Of a stretch of 64,000 nucleotides of DNA, positions 15,478 to 23,356 are shown in pieces. Made by a program: the position numbers and the translations under genes. The notes beneath the pieces are model-generated. The model was given only the letters and a program-made list of their open reading frames with translations, did no database searches and was not told where the DNA came from. This DNA is from Pelobacter sp. UBA6093. Lineage in GTDB: Bacteria > Desulfobacterota > Desulfuromonadia > Desulfuromonadales > Syntrophotaleaceae. Each line of letters opens with the position of its first letter. The stretch's first letter is position 1. The DNA lies in assembly GCA_002435955.1 (NCBI GenBank), contig DIWZ01000040.1, positions 62,732 through 126,731 of the forward strand. Reading direction: 5' to 3'.

Positions 15478-17541
15478 ATGCTTTTCCATACCTTTCAGCA
15501 CGTACGGGGAATATCCCAGAAGAAAGAACAGGATTTCTGGCGTGATGGCATCACGACTTGGGACGAATTCGATCATTATTTACAGAAAAAACAATTAAAC
15601 CTCTTTACCCATGACAAGGCAGAAAATTGTGATTCCCTCCTATATCCTTCCCGCATTGCACTCGCAAATGAAGATATAGCGTACTTTGCTACAGGGCTTG
15701 CCCGTCATGAACATTTCCGTGTTGCTGCCTCTTTTCCAGGAAAAACTCTCTTCCTCGATATCGAAACAACCGGTCTAAGCAGGCACTACGATAAGATAAC
15801 CATTGTTGGCTGGAGCATGGGCAAAGAGTTCGATGTCTTCATCCAAGGTGGAGACGATGAAGCTTTTCGTCGTGCATTGTCTCAAGCAAAGGCAATCGTA
15901 ACTTTCAACGGTTCTCTTTTTGACCTCAAATTTATCACTCAGGAATTTACGGACATTAAATTGCCGGTTTGCCATGTTGACCTCCGGTTTCTTGCCAAAA
16001 GGGTAGGCCTTACGGGGGGGCAAAAGGCCATTGAAGCTGAATTAGGTGTGAAACGTCCTCGTAATTTGGTGGATATGGCGGGAGAGGGAGCCCCTGTCCT
16101 CTGGTACAAGTACCGCTGGGGGGATATAAAGGCTTTGAAAAAGCTCATTCAATACAACCATGCCGACGTTGAAGGGATGAAGGTTATTTTTGACGAGGTC
16201 GTCAGTCGATTGTTGCGAAAATATAAAACGCCGGCTGCAATTGTTCGTTCTCTTCATCGTTTTACCAAAGACAAAAGCAAGATAATCTGGGCGGATACAA
16301 CAGGAAATGGAAATGGGATTCAGCTTCTCCCATACAAAGGGGTAGCCGGCCCTCTTATCCTGCTGAAAGACCTCAAGGTAATTGACAAAAATCATGAGTT
16401 TCGGGTTGTTGGTATTGACCTAACTGGAAGCGAAACACGCCCATCCGGATGGTGTCTAATTAATAACAATGTGGCACAAACACAGTGCCTAGGCTCAGAT
16501 GTCGATATCATCAAGGCGACTCTGGAATGCAGGCCGCATATTGTTTCTATAGACTCCCCTCTATCCATACCACACGGCAGGACAACAGTATTTGACGATG
16601 ATCCGTTTCGGGATGAATTCGGTATCATGCGTATTTGCGAGAGGATTCTGAAGCGCCGGGGCGTTAACGTCTATCCTTCCCTCATCCCTAGCATGCAAAG
16701 GCTGACGGCGCGCGGCATGAGACTCGCCAGCCATCTCCGCAGTCTTGGGGTGCCGGTGATCGAGAGCTACCCTGGCGCCGCCCAGGATATCATGGGCATT
16801 CCCCGCAAACGCGCCAGCCTCGAATATCTTTCTCGCGGACTTCGCCTGTTTGGTATCGATGGTGAATTCGACCACAACAATGTAACTCACGACGAATTGG
16901 ACGCCATCACTTCTGCCATCGTGGGGCTATTCTTCTGGAGTGGTAAATTTGAAAGATTGGGAAACGAAGAAGAAGACTATCTGATTATTCCCGACCTGCA
17001 TGTGAACGTAACGGGGTGGCTAAAGAGAAAGGTTATCGGTCTAAGCGGACCCATAGCGACGGGGAAAACAACAGCGGCAAACTTTATCAAGGCCTCTGGT
17101 TTTGCCTATGGCAGATATAGCCAGGTATTACAGCAAATGTTGGCCGACCGGGGTGTGGAAGTAAGCAGAACCGCGTTGCAGAAGATCGGTGACGAAGTGA
17201 ACAAATCACCGGGCCAGCAGTGGCTGTGCAAGCAGTTGGTCAAGCTTCTGCCGGAGCGGGGGAATCTCGTCATCGACGGTCTGCGACATCCCGAAGATCA
17301 CGCTTTTATGGTAGAGACCTTTGGGCCTGCGTTCGTTCATGTGCATATTGAATCGCCTGAGGTCATTCGGGCCAAAAGATATGTGGCCGATGGTAATACG
17401 GAAGAGGAATTCACAGCTGCTTGTAATCATCATGCTGAAATGGAGATAAACAAGCTTGCAGAATTGGCTCATGTCACGATCTGCAATGATGGTGATATTG
17501 TAAGGTTGCAAAAGTCAGTGGCTGATATTGCCAGGAAATAA
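15478..17541 (+). CDS. three-domain fusion: DnaQ-like exonuclease + DUF429 + P-loop nucleotide kinase
   Basis: This 687-residue protein combines three enzyme-like parts. Residues about 1-240 are a YprB-type RNase H-like exonuclease: FLDIETTG (Asp94, Glu96), FNGSLFDLKF (Asn144, Asp149) and YNHADVEG (Asp230). Residues about 310-490 match DUF429, another RNase H fold, with acidic residues in VVGIDLTG, IVSIDSP, VIESYPG and THDELDA. Residues about 520-687 are a P-loop kinase with Walker A GPIATGKT (524-531), resembling dephospho-CoA or deoxynucleoside monophosphate kinases. All active-site residues look intact. ATG 15478 is preferred over upstream TTG/GTG because the fold begins there. It is first of four consecutive nucleotide-related genes. 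I do not recognise this exact fusion; function is inferred from its domains. Confidence 0.8.
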   Translation: MLFHTFQHVRGISQKKEQDFWRDGITTWDEFDHYLQKKQLNLFTHDKAENCDSLLYPSRIALANEDIAYFATGLARHEHFRVAASFPGKTLFLDIETTGLSRHYDKITIVGWSMGKEFDVFIQGGDDEAFRRALSQAKAIVTFNGSLFDLKFITQEFTDIKLPVCHVDLRFLAKRVGLTGGQKAIEAELGVKRPRNLVDMAGEGAPVLWYKYRWGDIKALKKLIQYNHADVEGMKVIFDEVVSRLLRKYKTPAAIVRSLHRFTKDKSKIIWADTTGNGNGIQLLPYKGVAGPLILLKDLKVIDKNHEFRVVGIDLTGSETRPSGWCLINNNVAQTQCLGSDVDIIKATLECRPHIVSIDSPLSIPHGRTTVFDDDPFRDEFGIMRICERILKRRGVNVYPSLIPSMQRLTARGMRLASHLRSLGVPVIESYPGAAQDIMGIPRKRASLEYLSRGLRLFGIDGEFDHNNVTHDELDAITSAIVGLFFWSGKFERLGNEEEDYLIIPDLHVNVTGWLKRKVIGLSGPIATGKTTAANFIKASGFAYGRYSQVLQQMLADRGVEVSRTALQKIGDEVNKSPGQQWLCKQLVKLLPERGNLVIDGLRHPEDHAFMVETFGPAFVHVHIESPEVIRAKRYVADGNTEEEFTAACNHHAEMEINKLAELAHVTICNDGDIVRLQKSVADIARK

Positions 17542-17555
17542 ACGGGAGTGTTTGT

Positions 17556-18608
17556 ATGCCAGTGACGGTTATTGTAGGCGGACAATTTGGTGGGGAAGGC
17601 AAGGGGAAGGTAGCACACTATCTCGCACGAGAAATGGGAGCAAAGGTTGCTGTTCGTGTCGGTGGTTCCAATTCTGGCCATACGGTTATCGATCCTGCCG
17701 GGAAGGCCCTGATCCTTCGTCAGTTGCCGACGCCATCCATTCTGCCTGATATTACCTGTGTGCTGTGTGCCGGCAGCTATATTGACGTTGACATATTATT
17801 CGATGAAATTGCCAGCACAGGACTGTCGACAGATCGCTTGTATGTCGACCCGAACGCAGTCGTCGTAACTGAAGACGAAATCAATGTGGAGAAAATCAGC
17901 TGCCTGCGAAGTTCGATAGGTTCGACGCAGAGTGGGACCGGTGCTGCCGTCATCAGGAGGGTTAGTCGCGACGGTGCTGCTCGGCTTGCAAAGGATGATG
18001 AACGTTTGAAGCAGTTCGTTAGGCCTGTTGTGCCTTATATGCGGGAGCTTTTGTCAAAAGGGGAAAGGATTATTATTGAAGGGACCCAAGGCTTTGGACT
18101 GTCCTTGCTCCATTCGCCTTATTACCCCTATGTCACAAGTCGTGATACGTCAGCGGCTGCGTTTGTATCAGAAGCAGGTTTAAGCCCTGTTGATGTAGAT
18201 GATATAGTGCTTGTAATTAGGACTTATCCTATAAGAGTAGGTGGTAATTCCGGACCGTTATATGATGAAATCGATTGGAATACGATTACTATTGCCTCAG
18301 GCTCTAATACTAAAATTGAAGAGCGAACAAGTGTTACTAACACAATCAGGCGTGTCGCCAAATTTGACCCAACAATAGTGCTAGAGGCCATTTCCACCAA
18401 TTCGCCAACTAGAATTGTATTAAATCATATGGATTATATTCCATATTTAGTAAAAGAAAAAACGTCTTTAAAAAAAGCTGCTCAGTTCATGAAAAATGTT
18501 GAATCGATGTTAGGCCAGGCAATTGATATGGTTGGTTTCGGTCCAGATAGCCTAAAAAATTCACGGGATCACCTCGGTCTCACGTTGAAACTTACAACCA
18601 AAAATTAG
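17556..18608 (+). CDS. adenylosuccinate synthetase paralogue, PurZ-like
   Basis: A 350-residue member of the adenylosuccinate synthetase family, about 80 residues shorter than PurA. The fold's motifs are clear: GGQFGGEGKGK (residues 8-18), GGSNSGHT with the catalytic His42, IIIEGTQG, YPYVTSRDTSA and RTYPIRVGG. Position 13, the catalytic Asp of PurA (GDEGKGK), is Gly. The aspartate-binding loop is SVTNTIRRV instead of TTGRRRR, and the GTP-specificity TKLD is NHMD. These changes and the short length recall phage PurZ enzymes, which make 2-aminoadenylosuccinate from dGMP. GGGAG precedes the ATG. GC content falls markedly from about 18180 onward. It may be a PurZ-like enzyme, or a paralogue with another substrate. 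Confidence 0.8.
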   Translation: MPVTVIVGGQFGGEGKGKVAHYLAREMGAKVAVRVGGSNSGHTVIDPAGKALILRQLPTPSILPDITCVLCAGSYIDVDILFDEIASTGLSTDRLYVDPNAVVVTEDEINVEKISCLRSSIGSTQSGTGAAVIRRVSRDGAARLAKDDERLKQFVRPVVPYMRELLSKGERIIIEGTQGFGLSLLHSPYYPYVTSRDTSAAAFVSEAGLSPVDVDDIVLVIRTYPIRVGGNSGPLYDEIDWNTITIASGSNTKIEERTSVTNTIRRVAKFDPTIVLEAISTNSPTRIVLNHMDYIPYLVKEKTSLKKAAQFMKNVESMLGQAIDMVGFGPDSLKNSRDHLGLTLKLTTKN

Positions 18609-18617
18609 GTAGGTAAG

Positions 18618-19646
18618 ATGGCTGAAATGAAAACGAAAAGAGAGGCAATTAACACTAATCACGACACAGTCGTCCCCCCAGGGATGCTCTCATCACCCCA
18701 AATTGCCTATTATGTTGAAAAATATAAGATTATAGAGGGTTTTAAAGAAGAGTGCCTTGGCCCTGCGAGTTATCACATGCGAATAGGTGGTAGTGTTCTG
18801 ACGTGGGTTAAAGGAAAGAAAATTGAATTTGAGCTCGGACAAGAAGATGATAAAAATAAAAGTATTCAATCAACTCTTGAGTTAAGACCAAATTCCTTAA
18901 CTTTTGTTACTACCATAGAGGCCTTTGCCCTACCTAAAGATATCATTGCTCGTTTTAATTTAAAATCAAAATGGGTACATGAGGGGATATTGCTTGGTAC
19001 AGGACCTATTGTTGATCCGGAACTTAACGGTAATCTTCTTATTCCATTGCACAATTTTAGTAACCAAAATGTATCTTTGAATTACGGTGAAGAATTTATT
19101 AGTGTTGAATTCACAAAAACACTAAACCCAGACCAAAAACTACCTAGACCACACGAAAAATGTAAATATGTTAAGAATAAGCATAGTGACTTTGATTTCC
19201 ATAAATATAGAAAAAGGATTGGAGGTAAAACAGTTGAAAGCTCTGTACTCAGTACACTAGAAAATCATGGTAAAATCATAGAAAATTATGAAAAACGTCT
19301 AAGCATTTTCACCTGGGTAGGGTTTGGTACATTCGCAGCAGTGTTTATTGCTATAATTGCTCTTGTTGTTACGACTTGGTCTTTAATCAGTTCATCGCTT
19401 ACGACTGCAAATGAAGCGGAAAATATAGTTAAGCAGTATAAAAGTCAAAATTTCGATTTTCGTTCTTTTGCCCTGAAGTCTGCATTAGATGAACAGGAAA
19501 AAAAAGTAACTATTTTGGAAAAGGACGTTGGAAGTCTGAATAATAGGACAAGCACTTCGTCAATATACTTACTCAAATTAGATATCCAAAATTTGAAGAA
19601 AAAAATTGATGATCTCGACAAAAAAATATCCACTCAAACACCTTAA
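18618..19646 (+). CDS. dCTP deaminase/dUTPase-fold protein with a transmembrane helix and coiled coil
   Basis: The first 185 of 342 residues match the dCTP deaminase (Dcd) fold: GPASYHMRIGG, LRPNSLTFVTTIEAFALP, and VDPELNGNLLIPLHN (132-146). By-eye alignment to E. coli Dcd keeps Ser111 (here Ser117) but changes Arg115 to His, Arg126 to Ile and Glu138 to Pro, so deamination is doubtful. One transmembrane helix (about 230-254) and a C-terminal coiled coil (about 288-338, rich in Lys, Glu, Leu) follow. It could sense nucleotides at the membrane; that is inference. The ATG lies 9 nt after the PurZ-like gene, so the two are probably co-translated. The region is strongly AT-rich. Confidence 0.75.
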   Translation: MAEMKTKREAINTNHDTVVPPGMLSSPQIAYYVEKYKIIEGFKEECLGPASYHMRIGGSVLTWVKGKKIEFELGQEDDKNKSIQSTLELRPNSLTFVTTIEAFALPKDIIARFNLKSKWVHEGILLGTGPIVDPELNGNLLIPLHNFSNQNVSLNYGEEFISVEFTKTLNPDQKLPRPHEKCKYVKNKHSDFDFHKYRKRIGGKTVESSVLSTLENHGKIIENYEKRLSIFTWVGFGTFAAVFIAIIALVVTTWSLISSSLTTANEAENIVKQYKSQNFDFRSFALKSALDEQEKKVTILEKDVGSLNNRTSTSSIYLLKLDIQNLKKKIDDLDKKISTQTP

Positions 19647-19697
19647 TTGATTTAAAAATGGATTCTAAATAATTGACATTAATTGATTGGTGATTTT

Positions 19698-20300
19698 ATG
19701 TACCAACGAATTGAAATATGTGGAGGGATAGCATCAGGTAAAACTTCCTTTGCAACATTGTTATCAACGATTGGTTGCAAAGTTATATATGAAATATTTT
19801 CTTCAAATCCTTTTTGGAAGATGTTTTATTCTGCCCCTGGCAAATACAATTTCGAAACCGAAATCACGTTTACCCTGCAACACTATCATCAAATTAAAAA
19901 ACAAGCGGAAGTAGATAAACTATTGGCGTGCGACTACTCATTTTTGCTAGATATAGCCTATGCTGAAATTGGTCTAAAAGGTTCGCAACTAGCTGCATTC
20001 ATGTCCGTCTATGAAGAGATAAATATTGAGCTATCGACTCCGACATTGGTAATCCACCTGCAGTGTGACCCAGAGATCGAACTTGCACGCATAAGAGCCA
20101 GAGGGCGCGAAATTGAGAAAACCATAAAAGTTGAATTCCTTAGGACCTTAAACGAAGCGGTTACAGAACAGGTCAACAAGGCTAGAGGGCACCTTCCCAT
20201 ACTCACCATCGACAGTGCCCGTAATAATTTTGTTGATGATGAGGAAGTGAAAAGTAAATTGCTGCAAATGGTGACCGATGCAATACCTCAAGATGAATGA
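19698..20300 (+). CDS. deoxynucleoside kinase-like protein
   Basis: A 200-residue P-loop protein. Walker A GGIASGKT (residues 9-16) comes at the N-terminus, NFETEITFTLQHYHQIK follows, and CDYS (78-81) takes the place of the D/E-R-S motif of deoxynucleoside kinases. A LID-like RIRARGREIEK resembles the RGR-E loop of deoxyguanosine/deoxyadenosine kinases. It should phosphorylate a nucleoside, although loss of Arg from the DRS motif may alter specificity. Start at ATG 19698 with GGTG upstream; an in-frame TTG at 19683 is less likely. It lies 51 nt after the Dcd-fold gene, in the same direction, completing the nucleotide cluster. Confidence 0.72.
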   Translation: MYQRIEICGGIASGKTSFATLLSTIGCKVIYEIFSSNPFWKMFYSAPGKYNFETEITFTLQHYHQIKKQAEVDKLLACDYSFLLDIAYAEIGLKGSQLAAFMSVYEEINIELSTPTLVIHLQCDPEIELARIRARGREIEKTIKVEFLRTLNEAVTEQVNKARGHLPILTIDSARNNFVDDEEVKSKLLQMVTDAIPQDE

Positions 20301-20373
20301 GATTGCGACGTATTCTGGCACACCATTCGGCTATGACTTCAAAAGGCATCTGCAGTTTCTGGAATTGACGTAA
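20293..20373 (+). CDS. 26-codon ORF, possible leader or gene relic
   Basis: ATG 20293 overlaps the end of the kinase gene, and its TAA ends one base before the methylase ATG. The product would begin MNEIATYSGTPFGYDF. It could couple translation of the kinase and methylase genes, or be the start of a deleted gene. No homologue is recognised, and no ribosome-binding site stands out. Confidence 0.25.
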   Translation: MNEIATYSGTPFGYDFKRHLQFLELT

Positions 20374-20374
20374 T

Positions 20375-23356
20375 ATGAGTGGTTTGATCGACGAAAAATT
20401 TAAAGCCGAATTGAACCGAATGGAGATGCTCCCTCCAGAAGGTGAAATATCGAGCCTCTATTTTGTTGCGGACAAGGAAAACACCAAAGATCCTCATATT
20501 CGAATTGCGCTGGAACAGGCTGAGAGTTACGAAGCCAAAGCCGTTTTCTTTCGTCTTTTTCCCGAAGACCCTAAACGTTCACCTCTCCCCCAAGTCTACA
20601 TCTATCACGACATGACGCTGACCTTAGACAAGCAAAGCGGTTATGCCGAGAAACATCGCCGTCTCTGGAATGCGGGTATTGTTCACCTGATTTTCATCTT
20701 GACTGCAAACGAGGTAAAGGTACTCAATTGCCGTCAGGAACCTGATATTGACAAGGCCACCAATGAGCCTGACTTCACTCCGTTCCATTCTCTAGAAAAA
20801 ATAATTTCTATCAACCGGGCGTTTGCCGCAAGAGAAATCGCATCCGGAACCCTTTGGGAAAATCCAAAATTCAAGAACGATTTTGTCTTAGAGAAGACAG
20901 CCTATTACAAGCTTCTTAGCTACCTCAAGGCTTTCAGGAAAAAACTGATTGCTCAAAGAAAATTGACTAAGCCTGTTATCAATCGACTGTTGGTTATGGC
21001 AATCTTGGTTAAATATTTGAATGACAGAAAAGATTCAAAGGGTAATCGAGTTTTTCAAGATGGATTCTTCTGTCAATTTTCCATTTCGAGCTTCTGTGAC
21101 CTTGCATCGCTTTTCCGTGAGAGAGGAAGCTGTGTCAAGCTTTTTGATCACCTAAGCGTTCACTTTAATGGTAGAATTTTTGAGTTGACTGCGTTTGAAA
21201 GGATTGAGTTAGAGACGGCCGATCTGTCTCTTATTGCAGATTTTTTGGAAGGCACAAGAGATCCTTCAGGTCAGGGGCTTTTTTGGCCACTTTATTCGTT
21301 CGATGATCTTCCCGTGGAATTAATCAGCAATATTTATGAGGAATTCCTTGCTAAAGAAGATGAAGAAAACAGCAAAGGTGTCGTTTATACGCCGCCTATG
21401 CTTGTTGAATTTCTCCTTGATCAATGCCTACCTCTCAAAAGAGAGTCGCTTGATTGGAAGATACTTGATCCTGCCTGTGGATCGGGAGTCTTTTTGGTTG
21501 GGGCATTTAAACGCTTAATCCATTGTTGGCGGATAGCAAATGACTGGAAGCACCCGACCTATCGGAATTTGCAGGGAATCCTGAAAAACAACATTTTTGG
21601 TTTTGATAAGGCTCCCGAAGCAGTGTTAGTCACGGCGTTTAGCCTGTGTGTAGCACTTTGTGATGAGCTAGAGCCATTGATTATATGGAACAAATTAAAA
21701 TTTGACGATCTACGAGGGGGCAACCTTCAGGATAAGGATTTTTTCGAAATAGTTGAAAGAGGCGAATTTGACAATCATTTTAACTTGGTTGTCGGAAACC
21801 CGCCTTTTGTAAAGGAATTGACGACAGAAGCAGCCAAAAGACTTGCTGCAAAAAGGAAGTTTGGAGCCCCTAAGTTACCTGGCAATCAATTAGCATTATT
21901 GTTTTTGGAACAGGCACATTCTGTTTGTAAGCAAGACGGCATTGTTTGTTTGATACAACCAGCTGGACCACTTTTATATAATGTAAATTCTCATAAATTT
22001 AGAGAACATTGTTTTAACCTTTATAATGTTCATAGCATCTTTGATTTTACTGCGCTAGAAAGAGTCCTTTTTAAAGCGCAAGTAGCATCAGCGGCGATTT
22101 TGGCTTATAAGTCTTCAGTGCATTCTGATCGCTTAATTCATATTACCTTTCGAAGAACTAAGGTTGTAAAAGAAAAGATATTATTAGAAATTGACCCATA
22201 TGATTTTCATTGGGTCTCGTATGAAAATTATTGTAAAAATCCTTATGTTTGGAAAACAAACCTTCTAGGGGGTGGACGCCTACATCGTCTCGTGAAGAGA
22301 TTTTCTGAGATTCCAACTTTTAAGGAATACTTAGATGATAAACAAAAAAAGCATGGATGGATTGTCGGTGAAGGATTTAAGAGAGGTAATGCGGAAAGAA
22401 TTGCTCGCCTCCAATCTCTGTTAGCGGCAGATGAAATATCCGAAAGCGAAGCAACTGAACTTAAGGGACTAAATAAATCCTACAAGAAAGCACCTTATCT
22501 TACTGACAAGCCTTACTTGCCAGCTTCGGGTCTTTTAGCTAATGGCATTGATGAGACTCAAATAGACCTTCTTGACCAGATTTTTTTCGACCGCCCAAGG
22601 TCGCCTGAGATTTATAGCCCGCCACATGTTTTGATTCGTGAAAAAGTTGATCAAGGCAGAATCCCCGCCGTGTATCTGGATAAGTATCTGACCTTTGAAC
22701 GCGAAATTTTTTCAATCCATGCATCTGATGAGTACCGCAACGAACTGGAACTTCTAGCTAAGACATTAAATGAAAGTTCATTACCTGTTTTTTTAGCAAG
22801 TGTATTTAGCGGGCGCTACCTTGTTAGTAGAGCAACCGCTCTCCTAAAGAGTGATATTCTATCAATGCCGTTTGCTTTACCAAATACATCCGCTTTTGAT
22901 CACAAAATGTCATTTTGGGAGCAGGCTATAATTGAAGATGTGCTTAACTGCATTATAGAGTTCTGCAGTAAAGGAGAAGAGTCTCAAGCGATAAAACCGA
23001 TCAAGAGAAAGAACTTACCAGCTTTCGGTGAAATGTTCTGTGACATTCTCAATCCAGTCTACAAAAAATTCCGTCCCTTGCAGCCACTTTATTTCGGTGC
23101 CTTCATCTGTTACCCCTTCTGCTACGGCGACGTACCTCAGATCATATTGCCGGTAGAATCCGAGGTCGTACCTTACTTCCATGAGTTGTTAAGCCATCAA
23201 CATAGCAGCCGCCTGTTCGTGAACCGCATTCTCCGCATCTACGAGCAGAATGTTATCTTCATGATCAAACCGAATCAAACGCGATACTGGCTACGCTCTA
23301 TTGCCTTGCGAGATGCTGACGAAACTCTGGTAGATCTATTAAGGCAGGGATATTGA
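20375..23356 (+). CDS. N6-adenine DNA methyltransferase of a restriction-modification system
   Basis: A 993-residue protein. The SAM-binding motif DPACGSGVFLVGAF lies near residue 364 and the catalytic NPPF near 474, the order of gamma-class N6-adenine methylases (type I or IIG style). The N-terminal 300 residues are mainly helical with no obvious active nuclease motif. The long C-terminal region (about 550-990) is probably the target-recognition part; it includes LRSIALRDADETLVDLL near the end. The stop overlaps the TTG start of the next gene, so methylase and nuclease genes are coupled. Base composition is AT-rich across the middle (about 21.8-22.9 kb), a sign of transfer. It could be a fused type IIG enzyme if the N-terminus proves catalytic. 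Confidence 0.8.
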   Translation: MSGLIDEKFKAELNRMEMLPPEGEISSLYFVADKENTKDPHIRIALEQAESYEAKAVFFRLFPEDPKRSPLPQVYIYHDMTLTLDKQSGYAEKHRRLWNAGIVHLIFILTANEVKVLNCRQEPDIDKATNEPDFTPFHSLEKIISINRAFAAREIASGTLWENPKFKNDFVLEKTAYYKLLSYLKAFRKKLIAQRKLTKPVINRLLVMAILVKYLNDRKDSKGNRVFQDGFFCQFSISSFCDLASLFRERGSCVKLFDHLSVHFNGRIFELTAFERIELETADLSLIADFLEGTRDPSGQGLFWPLYSFDDLPVELISNIYEEFLAKEDEENSKGVVYTPPMLVEFLLDQCLPLKRESLDWKILDPACGSGVFLVGAFKRLIHCWRIANDWKHPTYRNLQGILKNNIFGFDKAPEAVLVTAFSLCVALCDELEPLIIWNKLKFDDLRGGNLQDKDFFEIVERGEFDNHFNLVVGNPPFVKELTTEAAKRLAAKRKFGAPKLPGNQLALLFLEQAHSVCKQDGIVCLIQPAGPLLYNVNSHKFREHCFNLYNVHSIFDFTALERVLFKAQVASAAILAYKSSVHSDRLIHITFRRTKVVKEKILLEIDPYDFHWVSYENYCKNPYVWKTNLLGGGRLHRLVKRFSEIPTFKEYLDDKQKKHGWIVGEGFKRGNAERIARLQSLLAADEISESEATELKGLNKSYKKAPYLTDKPYLPASGLLANGIDETQIDLLDQIFFDRPRSPEIYSPPHVLIREKVDQGRIPAVYLDKYLTFEREIFSIHASDEYRNELELLAKTLNESSLPVFLASVFSGRYLVSRATALLKSDILSMPFALPNTSAFDHKMSFWEQAIIEDVLNCIIEFCSKGEESQAIKPIKRKNLPAFGEMFCDILNPVYKKFRPLQPLYFGAFICYPFCYGDVPQIILPVESEVVPYFHELLSHQHSSRLFVNRILRIYEQNVIFMIKPNQTRYWLRSIALRDADETLVDLLRQGY

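Noticed and set aside
17556..18608. Calling this gene purA, the host's housekeeping adenylosuccinate synthetase
   Set aside because: It is about 80 residues short, lacks the catalytic Asp13 and has an altered aspartate loop and GTP-specificity motif.
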